Both the position numbers and the translations under genes were made by a program. 62,788 bases of DNA from JBMNCQ01 sp049366715 (GTDB lineage: Bacteria > Bacillota > Peptococcia > Peptococcales > BICA1-8), in contig JBMNCQ010000006.1 in the NCBI GenBank assembly GCA_049366715.1, positions 1-62,788 of the forward strand. Reading direction: 5' to 3'. Below, piece after piece: positions 16,680 through 24,262 of the stretch. Numbering within the stretch: position 1 is the first letter of the stretch; every line of letters starts with the position of its first letter. Below the pieces are notes generated by a model, which was given only the letters and a program-made list of their open reading frames with translations, made no database searches and was not told the DNA's origin.

Positions 16680-17264
16680 TCAATGATATTTCCCTAACAG
16701 GCCGTACAGGAATAATTTTAAAAGGTCTTTTTTATCCTCTATGCTTTTTTTATGATAATCAGGCCGCCGCATGATGGATGAGGATGCAAGAAGAAACGTA
16801 AGGAGAACCTCATCCGAAAGAGATGAATCAATTGCTCCGGCTTTTTTTCCAACTTGTATAAATTTTTTGTAGATAGATTTTATCTGTACTAAAGCCGCTT
16901 CTTCATAAACCTGCTGTAATACTTTATCTTCCAAAGCTTGTTGACCGAAATTAGAATGACTTAATCCTATAATAGCGTTATATTTTTTAGTCATGATTTG
17001 TTCTACCTTCTCAGCAAAGGGGATGTTTCTATCCAATAGCTCATCATATTCTTCCCCTACCTGTCCGATATAGGAAATAAACGCTTCTCTCGCCAGATTG
17101 TTTTTATCTCCAAAATAATTATAAATCGACACCTGTGAGACACCTGCTTTTGAAGAAATCTCCCTGATGCTGACATCCGTTATGCCGCGTTCGATAAAAA
17201 GCTTAGTAGCAATTTGAAGAATAGAATCTTTCTTTATTTTCGTTCTTTTCTCATAACCATTCAT
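16680..17264 (-). CDS. TetR/AcrR-family repressor
   Basis: The 194-aa protein has a TetR N-terminal helix-turn-helix (KDSILQIATKLFIERGITDVSIREI, then KAGVSQVSIYNYFGDKNNL) and a helical ligand domain that I cannot assign further. It is divergent from the rph-like gene. Two identical half-site pairs (GAAAT-N12-ATTTC) lie between the genes. One covers the TetR promoter region and the other covers the -10/start region of rph, so autoregulation and repression of rph are likely. Confidence 0.9.
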   Translation of the reverse strand: MNGYEKRTKIKKDSILQIATKLFIERGITDVSIREISSKAGVSQVSIYNYFGDKNNLAREAFISYIGQVGEEYDELLDRNIPFAEKVEQIMTKKYNAIIGLSHSNFGQQALEDKVLQQVYEEAALVQIKSIYKKFIQVGKKAGAIDSSLSDEVLLTFLLASSSIMRRPDYHKKSIEDKKDLLKLFLYGLLGKYH

Positions 17265-17293
17265 AAGATAGCACCCCTTATCATTATACCATT

Positions 17294-17325
17294 GTTTTGA
17301 AATATAACAAGTTGTATTTCAAAAC
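17294..17325. promoter_or_regulatory. TetR operator 1 (perfect 11-bp inverted repeat)
   Basis: GTTTTGAAATA (17294-17304) and TATTTCAAAAC (17315-17325) are perfect inverted repeats separated by 10 bases. The core spacing GAAAT-N12-ATTTC is identical to the second site. It lies just upstream of the -35 box of rph and within the probable promoter of the divergent TetR gene, whose -10 TATAAT reads on the minus strand at 17283-17288. Confidence 0.8.
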
Positions 17326-17328
17326 ATA

Positions 17329-17357
17329 TTGACAACCGTCTGCGGGAAGTATATTAT
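17329..17357 (+). promoter_or_regulatory. Sigma-A promoter of rph-like gene 1
   Basis: TTGACA (17329-17334), a 17-bp spacer and TATTAT (17352-17357) make a near-consensus vegetative promoter. It lies between the two operator copies and 48 bp before the rph start codon. Confidence 0.8.
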
Positions 17358-17379
17358 GAAATATATAAATATGCATTTC
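17358..17379. promoter_or_regulatory. TetR operator 2
   Basis: GAAAT (17358-17362) and ATTTC (17375-17379) have the same 12-base separation as operator 1, and the flanks extend it to TGAAAT/ATTTCA. It directly follows the -10 box, so a bound repressor would block transcription initiation. Confidence 0.7.
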
Positions 17380-17404
17380 AAAACTTTGTGTGGAGGGATG
17401 TAAA

Positions 17405-20026
17405 ATGTGTACGTATGTGATCAGATTTTCTCAAATAGATAAGACAGACTTAATGAAAGTCGGAGGTAAGGGGTTAAATTTAGGGATGTTGTCAAAAATC
17501 CCTGAAATCCGGGTGCCGGAGGGATTTTGCATCACCACCGAGGCCTTTCAAAAATCTCTGAATAATAATACCAAAATTGAGATGTTGCTGGAAAGTTTGG
17601 AAAAGCTCAAAGCAATTGATCTGGAACAAATTTCAGGAATCAGCGGAAAAATACGGGCCGAGATCGAAAACATTCAACTGTCTGAAGACATTGAATCTGC
17701 AATTATGGAAGAACTATTCAATTATGATGAGCAGGCATCTTTTGCGATACGTTCCAGCGCAACAGCGGAAGATCTGCCTAATGCTTCCTTTGCCGGACAG
17801 CAGGACACTTATTTGAATATAAAGGGAGGGAAAAAAATTCTGCGGTATGTAATAAAGTGCTGGGCCTCTCTTTTTACAGAACGTGCGGTGATATATCGAG
17901 TCCAGAATGGATTTGCACACCGTAAGGTTTCCCTTTCTGTCGTTGTCCAAAAAATGATTTTTTCTGCGGCTTCCGGAATTTTATTCACCGCCGATCCGGT
18001 GACTTCTGATCGGCGGACTCTTTCTATCGACGCAGGGTTTGGGCTGGGAGAAGCAATGGTATCCGGCCTTACAAATCCGGATATTTATAAAATACAAGAC
18101 GAGAAAATCGTCTCGAAGAAGATCGGTATACAGGACTTGGAGATTCGTCCCGTAGAAAACGGAGGCACACAGGAAAAGCAGGTTGATGCAAGCAGGCAGA
18201 ATAAGCAGGTATTATCCGATGAGCGGATTTTACAGTTGGCCCGTATCGGGCGAAAAATAGAATCCTATTTCGGATGTCCTCAGGATATTGAATGGTGCTT
18301 TTACCAAGATGAGTTTTATATCGTCCAAAGCCGGGCCATCACAACTTTGTTTCCTATTCCGGAATCTGCGGATGCCCGCAAGCCCAGGGTATATATGTCT
18401 ATTGGCCACACTCAGATGATGACGGATGCAATACGCCCTCTTGGTATGTCATTTTTCCAAATGATCTCGGACATTGAATTGACAAGAGCCGGGGGCAGGC
18501 TTTACGCCGATATCACGCATGATTTGTCTTCCGCAGTGGGGCGCAAGCGATTGGTTATGGCGACAGGCAAACAGGATTTGCTGATCCAGGGCGCAATTAA
18601 ACAGCTATTGAATCAGAAAGAGTTTATGACATCCTTGCCGAAAGGCAGAAGAAACGTTAAAGGAGGGGTTTTTACTCCCGCTTCTATTATAGAAGCAATC
18701 AAAATCATGTGGAAAAATGATTCGGCGGTGATCGATGAACTAAGGGGAATTTTTGAATCGGAGTTAAACAGAATTGAGCGGCAACTGACAAAGCTTTCCG
18801 GAAAAGCGGCCTTGGATTTCATAAAGTATGATAGGGATTCATTGCTGGCAATGGCGTATCACCCCAAAATGTTAGGTGCGATCATTGCGGCCATCCTGGT
18901 GAATGATTCGATAAATAAAAATATTGAAAATTGGCTTGGGGAGAAAAATGCGGCAGATTTGTTCTCCAAATCGTTGGAACACAATGTCACCACGGAAATG
19001 GGGCTCGCGTTATGTGATTTGGCCGACACAATCCGGGATTATCCCCAAATATTAAAATATCTGTCTGAAACCTCTGCCGATAAAGATTTTTTTGAAAAAA
19101 TGCGGACTCTTCCCGGGGGGGAAGAAGTCGAAAAAGCATTCAAGAATTTCCTTGTGAAATACGGAATGCGCTGTCCCGGTGAGATTGATATTACCAAACC
19201 CCGTTTCGAGGAAAAGCCCACACAACTGTTGCCTATGTTGTTAAGCAATGTTCGGATTCTAAAGCCCGGTGAACACAAAACCAGATTCACAAACGGGAAA
19301 ATGGCGGCGAGGGAAAAAGAAGAAGAAATCCTGCGCCGTTTGGTGCAACTGCCTAAAGGGAAAAGAAAAGCCAAAAAGATGCAAAAAGACATTCTTTTGC
19401 TTCGTAATTTTATGGGATACCGCGAGTATCCTAAGTACTGCATTGTCCGTCGTTATCAAATTTACAAAAAAACCTTATTAAAAGAAGCGGACAGATTGGT
19501 GGAAAAAGGAGTCCTGCATACCTCCGACGATGTTTTTTATCTCTACTTTGACGAGCTGTACAGAGCAGTTGAAACGGGTCAGGCGGATTACTCCATGATC
19601 GAAAGGCGAAAAGAAGCTTATGCTCATTTTGAAAAGCTCACCCCCCCGCGGGTGATTACCTCCGAAGGTTTTGTTCCGTCTTCGGATTTCTCAACAGAAA
19701 ACTTTTCTGCAAATGCCCTCCTAGGCATTCCGGTGTCATCCGGTGTTGTAGAAGGACGGGCGCGAATCGTTTTATCTGTAGAAGAAGCAAAATTGGAGGC
19801 AGGAGATATCCTGGTTACCCGGTTTACCGATCCAAGCTGGACTCCACTTTTTGCGACAATAAAGGGGTTAGTTACCGAGGTAGGCGGTTTTACGACCCAT
19901 GGCGCAGTTGTTGCAAGGGAATATGCCCTTCCGGGAGTTGTCGGAGTGGAAAATGCGACTAAATTCATTAAAGACGGACAGCAGATTCGAGTAAATGGGG
20001 CGGAAGGATATGTAGAGCTGCTGTGA
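17405..20026 (+). CDS. rph: Rifampicin phosphotransferase-like enzyme (PEP-synthase superfamily), copy 1
   Basis: The 873-aa protein matches the length and order of rifampicin phosphotransferases. It has an N-terminal ATP-grasp part (VGGKGLNLGMLSKI, FAIRSSATAEDLPNASFAGQ, GILFTADPVTSDR, QDIEWCFYQDEFYIVQSRAITT), a long central helical region and a C-terminal swivelling His domain. The catalytic His is in GGFTTHGAVVAREY (residue about 832). Rph transfers the beta-phosphate of ATP to rifamycins; PEP synthases are close relatives but shorter. Drug specificity cannot be proven from sequence. ATG at 17405 follows GGAGGG; an in-frame GTG at 17390 is less likely. TetR control is indicated by the flanking operators. 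A paralogue lies at 60104. Confidence 0.85.
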   Translation: MCTYVIRFSQIDKTDLMKVGGKGLNLGMLSKIPEIRVPEGFCITTEAFQKSLNNNTKIEMLLESLEKLKAIDLEQISGISGKIRAEIENIQLSEDIESAIMEELFNYDEQASFAIRSSATAEDLPNASFAGQQDTYLNIKGGKKILRYVIKCWASLFTERAVIYRVQNGFAHRKVSLSVVVQKMIFSAASGILFTADPVTSDRRTLSIDAGFGLGEAMVSGLTNPDIYKIQDEKIVSKKIGIQDLEIRPVENGGTQEKQVDASRQNKQVLSDERILQLARIGRKIESYFGCPQDIEWCFYQDEFYIVQSRAITTLFPIPESADARKPRVYMSIGHTQMMTDAIRPLGMSFFQMISDIELTRAGGRLYADITHDLSSAVGRKRLVMATGKQDLLIQGAIKQLLNQKEFMTSLPKGRRNVKGGVFTPASIIEAIKIMWKNDSAVIDELRGIFESELNRIERQLTKLSGKAALDFIKYDRDSLLAMAYHPKMLGAIIAAILVNDSINKNIENWLGEKNAADLFSKSLEHNVTTEMGLALCDLADTIRDYPQILKYLSETSADKDFFEKMRTLPGGEEVEKAFKNFLVKYGMRCPGEIDITKPRFEEKPTQLLPMLLSNVRILKPGEHKTRFTNGKMAAREKEEEILRRLVQLPKGKRKAKKMQKDILLLRNFMGYREYPKYCIVRRYQIYKKTLLKEADRLVEKGVLHTSDDVFYLYFDELYRAVETGQADYSMIERRKEAYAHFEKLTPPRVITSEGFVPSSDFSTENFSANALLGIPVSSGVVEGRARIVLSVEEAKLEAGDILVTRFTDPSWTPLFATIKGLVTEVGGFTTHGAVVAREYALPGVVGVENATKFIKDGQQIRVNGAEGYVELL

Positions 20027-20395
20027 AAGAATGAATTTTATTATACCGTTTTGATCATCACTACCGGAGGAGTGCACCATGCAACCATGAGCCATTGTAA
20101 AGAAAATCCGGCCGGGCATCCGGCCGGATAATGCCGAGTAACAAGGAGCGGGGATATTGACACAAACCAGAAACAGTAATGGGAAGGATATGCGGCAGTT
20201 ACCTAAACTCGCTGGAAGTAGAGCATATTTTTGCCTATGATGTAGCTGAAAATAGACTGCAAGTGGCCATGAATCTGCACGGAGATTAGCAAGTGATAAA
20301 ATTAAGGGGTTTTGAAAAGCCTGTGGTCTTTTTCCGGGGGAGTGACAAAAGCTTGATATAAATAAAAGAAATTCATATATAAAAGTACCGGTATT
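20027..20395. other. Spacer with repeats and a GC-rich hairpin
   Basis: No gene recognised. CCGGCCGG-GCAT-CCGGCCGG (20108-20127) forms an 8-bp hairpin without a following T-run. At 20150-20200 the phrase GATATTGACACAAACC..AACAGTAA resembles text at 23531 and 33706. Bases 20341-20390 repeat part of family R2. Codons after 20205 (VEHIFAYDVAENRLQVAMNL) suggest a gene fragment I cannot name. Confidence 0.45.
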
Positions 20396-20659
20396 TTACA
20401 AATCTTCTTTAAGCCATTTTACAAATAATACTGTAGTAAATGTTATCGATAATACGATCAAGGATGTGCCTATCATAACCGGCAGATATGTACTGCCTAA
20501 AATCATCTCGTTTGAAGTCGACCATACGGTTGCTCCTGCCGGCCGGGATAAGCTGGATGCTATATCCCGGCCTTTGAAGAATCCCATAAAAGCTATCAGA
20601 TTACCGCATAAAAATAGGGCAACAATTAAGATAATTGCTTGCTTGAGCTTTACAGACAT
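20396..20659 (-). CDS. Small two-helix membrane protein
   Basis: The 87-aa protein starts behind a strong AGGAGGAAA and has two hydrophobic helices (about 7-28 and 58-80). Between them is an outside loop, FKGRDIASSLSRPAGATVWSTSNEM, and it ends with KWLKEDL. I do not know the family. It is transcribed towards a repeat and stands alone. Confidence 0.6.
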   Translation of the reverse strand: MSVKLKQAIILIVALFLCGNLIAFMGFFKGRDIASSLSRPAGATVWSTSNEMILGSTYLPVMIGTSLIVLSITFTTVLFVKWLKEDL

Positions 20660-20917
20660 ACATTTTCCTCCTAGTTTACTAAGTTGCGTATTTCCTATCT
20701 CATGTTCATTATAACTTATTGTTTAATTGTAGTACAAAAATTACATGAATACGCAGCCGAAGGGGGTTGTAGCTCAATTAAATAAAAAAACGGTTCAGTA
20801 CCTTTGCGGAATCTGATGAGGGGAATGAAAATTTCATTTCCCTACGTTCTTTATTATACTCTTGTCAATAAGCCGGGGTTCATTTTAGCCATTACTGCCG
20901 ATACCATAATCTTAAAA

Positions 20918-21673
20918 TTACAGGAACATTCCGCCAGAAGCTTCGATCCTCTGGCCGGTAATCCATCCCGCTTCATCAGTACAAAGAAATGCGACAATGC
21001 CACCGATATCATCCGGCTCTCCAATTTTGCCTAGCGCCGTTTGTGTACCGACTTTTGCTTTAATTTCAGGAGTATCGAATGTACCATGGTGAAAGTCTGT
21101 GTCAATTATTCCAGGGGCTACCGTATTAACACGAATCCTTCTGGGACCAAGTTCTTTGGCCATATAGCGTGTCATGACTTCAATCGCACCTTTCATCGAC
21201 GCATAGGCGCTCCAACCCTGTGTTGTAAAACGTGCCAATCCTGAAGAAAAATTAATAATTCTGCCATTGTCGGCAAGGTGTGGGACAAGTTTTTGGGACA
21301 AAAAGTAGACTCCTTTGAAATGTACATTCATCATGCTGTCAAACTGCTCCTCGGTAGTTTCGCCAAATGGTGCATAATGAGCAAAACCCGCATTGTTGAT
21401 GAGGAAATCAAACGTATTACGGTTCCATTTTTCCTTTAATGTATCTGAAAGCAAAGACAAGAACTCATCATGTGACGATACATTACTTACATCTAATTGC
21501 AGTGCGATGGCTTTTCTGCCGTTTTCTTCTATCTCTTTAACGACAGTATCCGCTCTTTCCTTCCGGCTGTTATAGGTTACAATTACGTCCACATCTTTAT
21601 GAGCCAGTGCAAGGGCGGAACTCTTACCAAGTCCGCGGCTGCCGCCTGTCACCAGGGCGATTTTATCCTGCAT
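20918..21673 (-). CDS. Short-chain dehydrogenase/reductase
   Basis: The 251-aa protein is a classical SDR. It has TGGSRGLG for NAD(P) binding (residues 9-16), LDVSN, NNAG, the catalytic Ser in INFSSGLA, YASMK (Tyr-x3-Lys), PGIIDTDF and the C-terminal GWITGQRIEASGGM. The Arg and Lys pattern after strand 2 (YNSRKERA) suggests NADP(H). It is a cytoplasmic oxidoreductase of an alcohol/ketone pair; the substrate is unknown. A MerR-type promoter (21733-21763) drives it and an AdhR-like MerR gene is divergent. An aldehyde- or quinone-induced reductase is therefore a reasonable inference. Confidence 0.9.
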   Translation of the reverse strand: MQDKIALVTGGSRGLGKSSALALAHKDVDVIVTYNSRKERADTVVKEIEENGRKAIALQLDVSNVSSHDEFLSLLSDTLKEKWNRNTFDFLINNAGFAHYAPFGETTEEQFDSMMNVHFKGVYFLSQKLVPHLADNGRIINFSSGLARFTTQGWSAYASMKGAIEVMTRYMAKELGPRRIRVNTVAPGIIDTDFHHGTFDTPEIKAKVGTQTALGKIGEPDDIGGIVAFLCTDEAGWITGQRIEASGGMFL

Positions 21674-21732
21674 AATAATTCCTCCATCTTTTTATTAGCC
21701 GCTTGAAAATCGGCCATCTGTGGCCTATAATG

Positions 21733-21763
21733 ATGGTATCACTTAGACTTATATCGAAGTCAA
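21733..21763 (-). promoter_or_regulatory. MerR-type promoter of the SDR gene
   Basis: On the minus strand TTGACT and TACCAT are separated by exactly 19 bp, the MerR-type overlong spacer. The dyad GACTT-N6-AAGTC sits between and over the boxes. It reads towards the SDR gene, with the MerR gene divergent 30 bp away. Confidence 0.75.
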
Positions 21764-21791
21764 GATAATTTTTTTAAAGGAGTTTTTTCAG

Positions 21792-22175
21792 ATGTATTCT
21801 ATCAATGACGTAGCAAAAATCTGTAATCTATCGCCGTACACCATCCGATTTTATGATAAGGAGGGGCTCTTGCCTTTTATTTCACGAAATAAAAGCGGAA
21901 ATAGAGAATTTTCAGAAACTGGCCTCGACCTTGTGAAGCTGATCTGTTGCCTAAAGAATACAGGAATGCCGATTAAGAAAATCAAACAGTATATTGATTT
22001 GTGTATGCAGGGTCCCGAGACAGTGGAACAGCGAAAAGAAATCATGAAGGTGCATCGCAGGGATATTTTGAGGCAGATAGACGATCTTAAGAAAAATCTT
22101 AATATTGTGGATTTAAAAATTGCCTTTTACAACACCGATGAGGGGGCAAACGCCTTTATTTCCACTTCAAAGTGA
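21792..22175 (+). CDS. MerR-family regulator, AdhR-like, paralogue 2
   Basis: The 127-aa protein has the MerR winged helix (INDVAKICNLSPYTIRFYDKEGLL), then GNREFSETGLDLVKLI and a C-terminal dimer helix. Cys52/Cys53 (LICCLKNTGMP) lie where AdhR-type regulators keep their sensing Cys. It resembles the regulator at 5555 closely through KTGMPIK.IKQ.ID. It is shorter at the C-terminus. Divergent from the SDR gene, it probably activates it through the 19-bp-spacer promoter between them. Confidence 0.88.
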   Translation: MYSINDVAKICNLSPYTIRFYDKEGLLPFISRNKSGNREFSETGLDLVKLICCLKNTGMPIKKIKQYIDLCMQGPETVEQRKEIMKVHRRDILRQIDDLKKNLNIVDLKIAFYNTDEGANAFISTSK

Positions 22176-22226
22176 TGAGATTAATAATTTGTGCTTAGAG
22201 TATACTGTAAATGTCTTAAAATATAT

Positions 22227-23336
22227 TCAATGACGTTTTAAAACCTCAGTAATGACAGATTTCCATTCATTTTTGGGTAAAGAGGTTTCCGTTATTGCAA
22301 TCTTTTCTGCGATATGTTTAGAGATTGACTGATGTTTCTTTATCAGCTCAGTTAAATAGCCACGCGCAGATTCGAGTGACATAGTACTACCTTGTAGGCT
22401 GTGGCAATACGGGCAGTTATTTGCTATGTACACACCATTAAATTTTTTACTGAACCTTGAATATATTTCTGGGTATTTAGAGGAAAGATACTTATCCAGA
22501 GTTTCAATAATACTAAGCCGAATAATGCTCAAATCCAGTCTTTGAGCCAGTTCGGGCTGATCCAGCATAAGATCAAGATGGGGAAAATAGCTGCGAAGTT
22601 TTATCGGTTTCCCGCATTTCCAGCAGGGCTGTTCGACCTCATAAATACGAATTCCCTGCTTCATAAACCAGGAATATGTTTCCGCTTCAATGGTTTTCGT
22701 GCTCCGGCATCTGGGAAAATTGCTGCAGCCAAAGAAAGCACCATGAGTTCCGTACCGCACTACATAGTGTCCGTCACACAGTTCACATGAGAAATTCTCG
22801 GATGGAGTAGCGGCAGATGGATGCATTTTTTCAAAAGGATCGTTATAATGCTCGGGGTCAAACATGTGATTGAGCAACGCCATCCCTTCGTCATGATTGG
22901 TTATTGCGTTGTATTGAATATCATAAGATACTTGAAACTCCGGAAGAATCCGGTCCTCAATACAAAATTTCTTTAAATATGCTTCATGTTCTCCAGGAAG
23001 GAGGAAGTCCAACGGCTTGTCAATAAAAATATAATCATCGTTGCCATGTTGCATTAAATGTATGTACTTCATTTCAATTAGATGTTTTTTGCAATTCCCG
23101 ATGACATTTTGATAGTCATGATCGGGTTGGTTATGATAAAAACCTTCATAAATTACATTTTTAATCCGATAATTGCTTACTTCTTTGGCTGGGCAGGAAT
23201 TACTTTGATGCTTTGAACAGCCTTTATAAATACAGTAATAAGTTCGTACCACATATTCGGTAAAATTGCCCGTAGGCTGTTTTCTTTGCGCAGCAAAGTA
23301 TTCTTTTTGACTTTGTATTTTTGCTTCCGACCACAT
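22227..23336 (-). CDS. Unknown protein with topoisomerase-type zinc ribbons
   Basis: The preferred start (MWSEAKIQSQ) lies behind GGAGGTGAATATACT and gives 369 aa. An upstream in-frame ATG would add 34 unlikely residues. The N-terminal part has a Cys/His cluster (YCIYKGCSKHQSNSCPA). The middle has a zinc ribbon CELCDGHYVVRYGTHGAFFGCS with FPRCRSTK, typical of the C-terminal repeats of bacterial topoisomerase I. Two more CxxC pairs follow (CWKCGKP; CPYCHS). The protein has no topoisomerase catalytic domain. It probably binds nucleic acid through these ribbons, but the role is unknown. Confidence 0.6.
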   Translation of the reverse strand: MWSEAKIQSQKEYFAAQRKQPTGNFTEYVVRTYYCIYKGCSKHQSNSCPAKEVSNYRIKNVIYEGFYHNQPDHDYQNVIGNCKKHLIEMKYIHLMQHGNDDYIFIDKPLDFLLPGEHEAYLKKFCIEDRILPEFQVSYDIQYNAITNHDEGMALLNHMFDPEHYNDPFEKMHPSAATPSENFSCELCDGHYVVRYGTHGAFFGCSNFPRCRSTKTIEAETYSWFMKQGIRIYEVEQPCWKCGKPIKLRSYFPHLDLMLDQPELAQRLDLSIIRLSIIETLDKYLSSKYPEIYSRFSKKFNGVYIANNCPYCHSLQGSTMSLESARGYLTELIKKHQSISKHIAEKIAITETSLPKNEWKSVITEVLKRH

Positions 23337-23601
23337 AGTATATTCACCTCCATAAAAAGATAAAAAATTCCAATTTATAATTATTATAGGAAAAGGAAGG
23401 TGAGTCATACAAGAAAAACTTTTAAAAATATAGCGCAATTTTTTCTGAAAGTGTTCTTTGGTTCTCTTTGAACTGAAGATTTTTTTTGTTTTACGAGGAG
23501 TTGATCAAATGCAGAAAAGGTGACAAAGGGATGGGATTATTGACATAAACCGGGGACAGTAACTTCCCCTCAGCCAGTTGAAGCTTTCAAAATATAGGAC
23601 A

Positions 23602-23800
23602 GATGCAGATATCAGAAAAATCAAGAAACATTGTAAACTTGATAATGGAATTGACCTATAAAAGTTGACATAAATAAAAGGAATTCATATATGAAAGATT
23701 TAAAAGAAAGATAGGGCTGGCTTATCATCCGGAGGAATCAGCAGGGGAATAATTCAAAGGGCTTAGTGTGACGGTAACCTCCCGCCCTCTTGTCATCCCC
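23602..23800 (+). repeat. Dispersed intergenic repeat (family R2), copy 2
   Basis: Diverged copy of the element at 1933-2143, in the same orientation. It is preceded at 23531-23570 by TTGACATAAACCGGGGACAGTAA, a phrase with relatives near 20156 and 33706. No coding potential seen. The rest of the 23439-23813 spacer holds nothing else I recognise. Confidence 0.6.
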
Positions 23801-23813
23801 ATGGCATCTTCAT

Positions 23814-23922
23814 CTCGTTTAATTGATAGCTATAGCTTATCAATCATTCTTAATCGTTAATTATCACCTCAGGTTAACTATAGTATAATTCATTTAAAGA
23901 CAATTTGGAATAATTAGACGAA
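23814..23922 (+). promoter_or_regulatory. 109-bp regulatory block, copy 1 (LysR-type site plus promoter)
   Basis: This block equals 30972-31080 at 106 of 109 positions with no gaps. It contains the near-perfect palindrome ATTGATAGCTATAGCTTATCAAT (23822-23844), of the size expected for a LysR-type site. A plausible promoter follows (TTATCA at 23861, TATAAT at 23884-23889, 17-bp spacer) reading towards the phosphatase-TRAP genes. The other copy lies between the LysR gene at 30963 and the SDR gene at 31186. The leader from 23923 to 24262 is non-coding and includes the hairpin CCGGGA..TCCCGG near 24136-24161. Confidence 0.75.
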
Positions 23923-24262
23923 TTTTAGTGAATGTAATCTCTTACACGATGTGCAGATTCCTAATGGTAAAAATGCGGGATGTTTCCGGCTGCTCTGCCT
24001 ATTGTCGAAAACAATAGGGATTGAAATAAAAGGGGAAAATTGGAAGAAATTGAAGCGGCATAGCATTTTGTGCCTGGGCGCCCAGAAAAACATGATTAAC
24101 TGATTAACACAACATTGGCAGAAGTTCAACTGTTTCCGGGAGCATTAGTAATGGTTCCCGGGGTCAGGAGAAAATTTGCATCGAGCATTTCTACTTGCTT
24201 CAGGCCCGATATGGGATGTTGTGTAAAATAAGGCTTTAAAATATTTTGGCGGAAGGATGATT

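Noticed and set aside
20108..20127. Hairpin CCGGCCGG-GCAT-CCGGCCGG as a terminator of rph copy 1
   Set aside because: No T-run follows, and the sequence is a simple self-complementary GC repeat, so termination is not supported.
22542..22790. Plus-strand frame inside the zinc-ribbon gene
   Set aside because: Antisense shadow of the Cys-rich coding region without a start signal.
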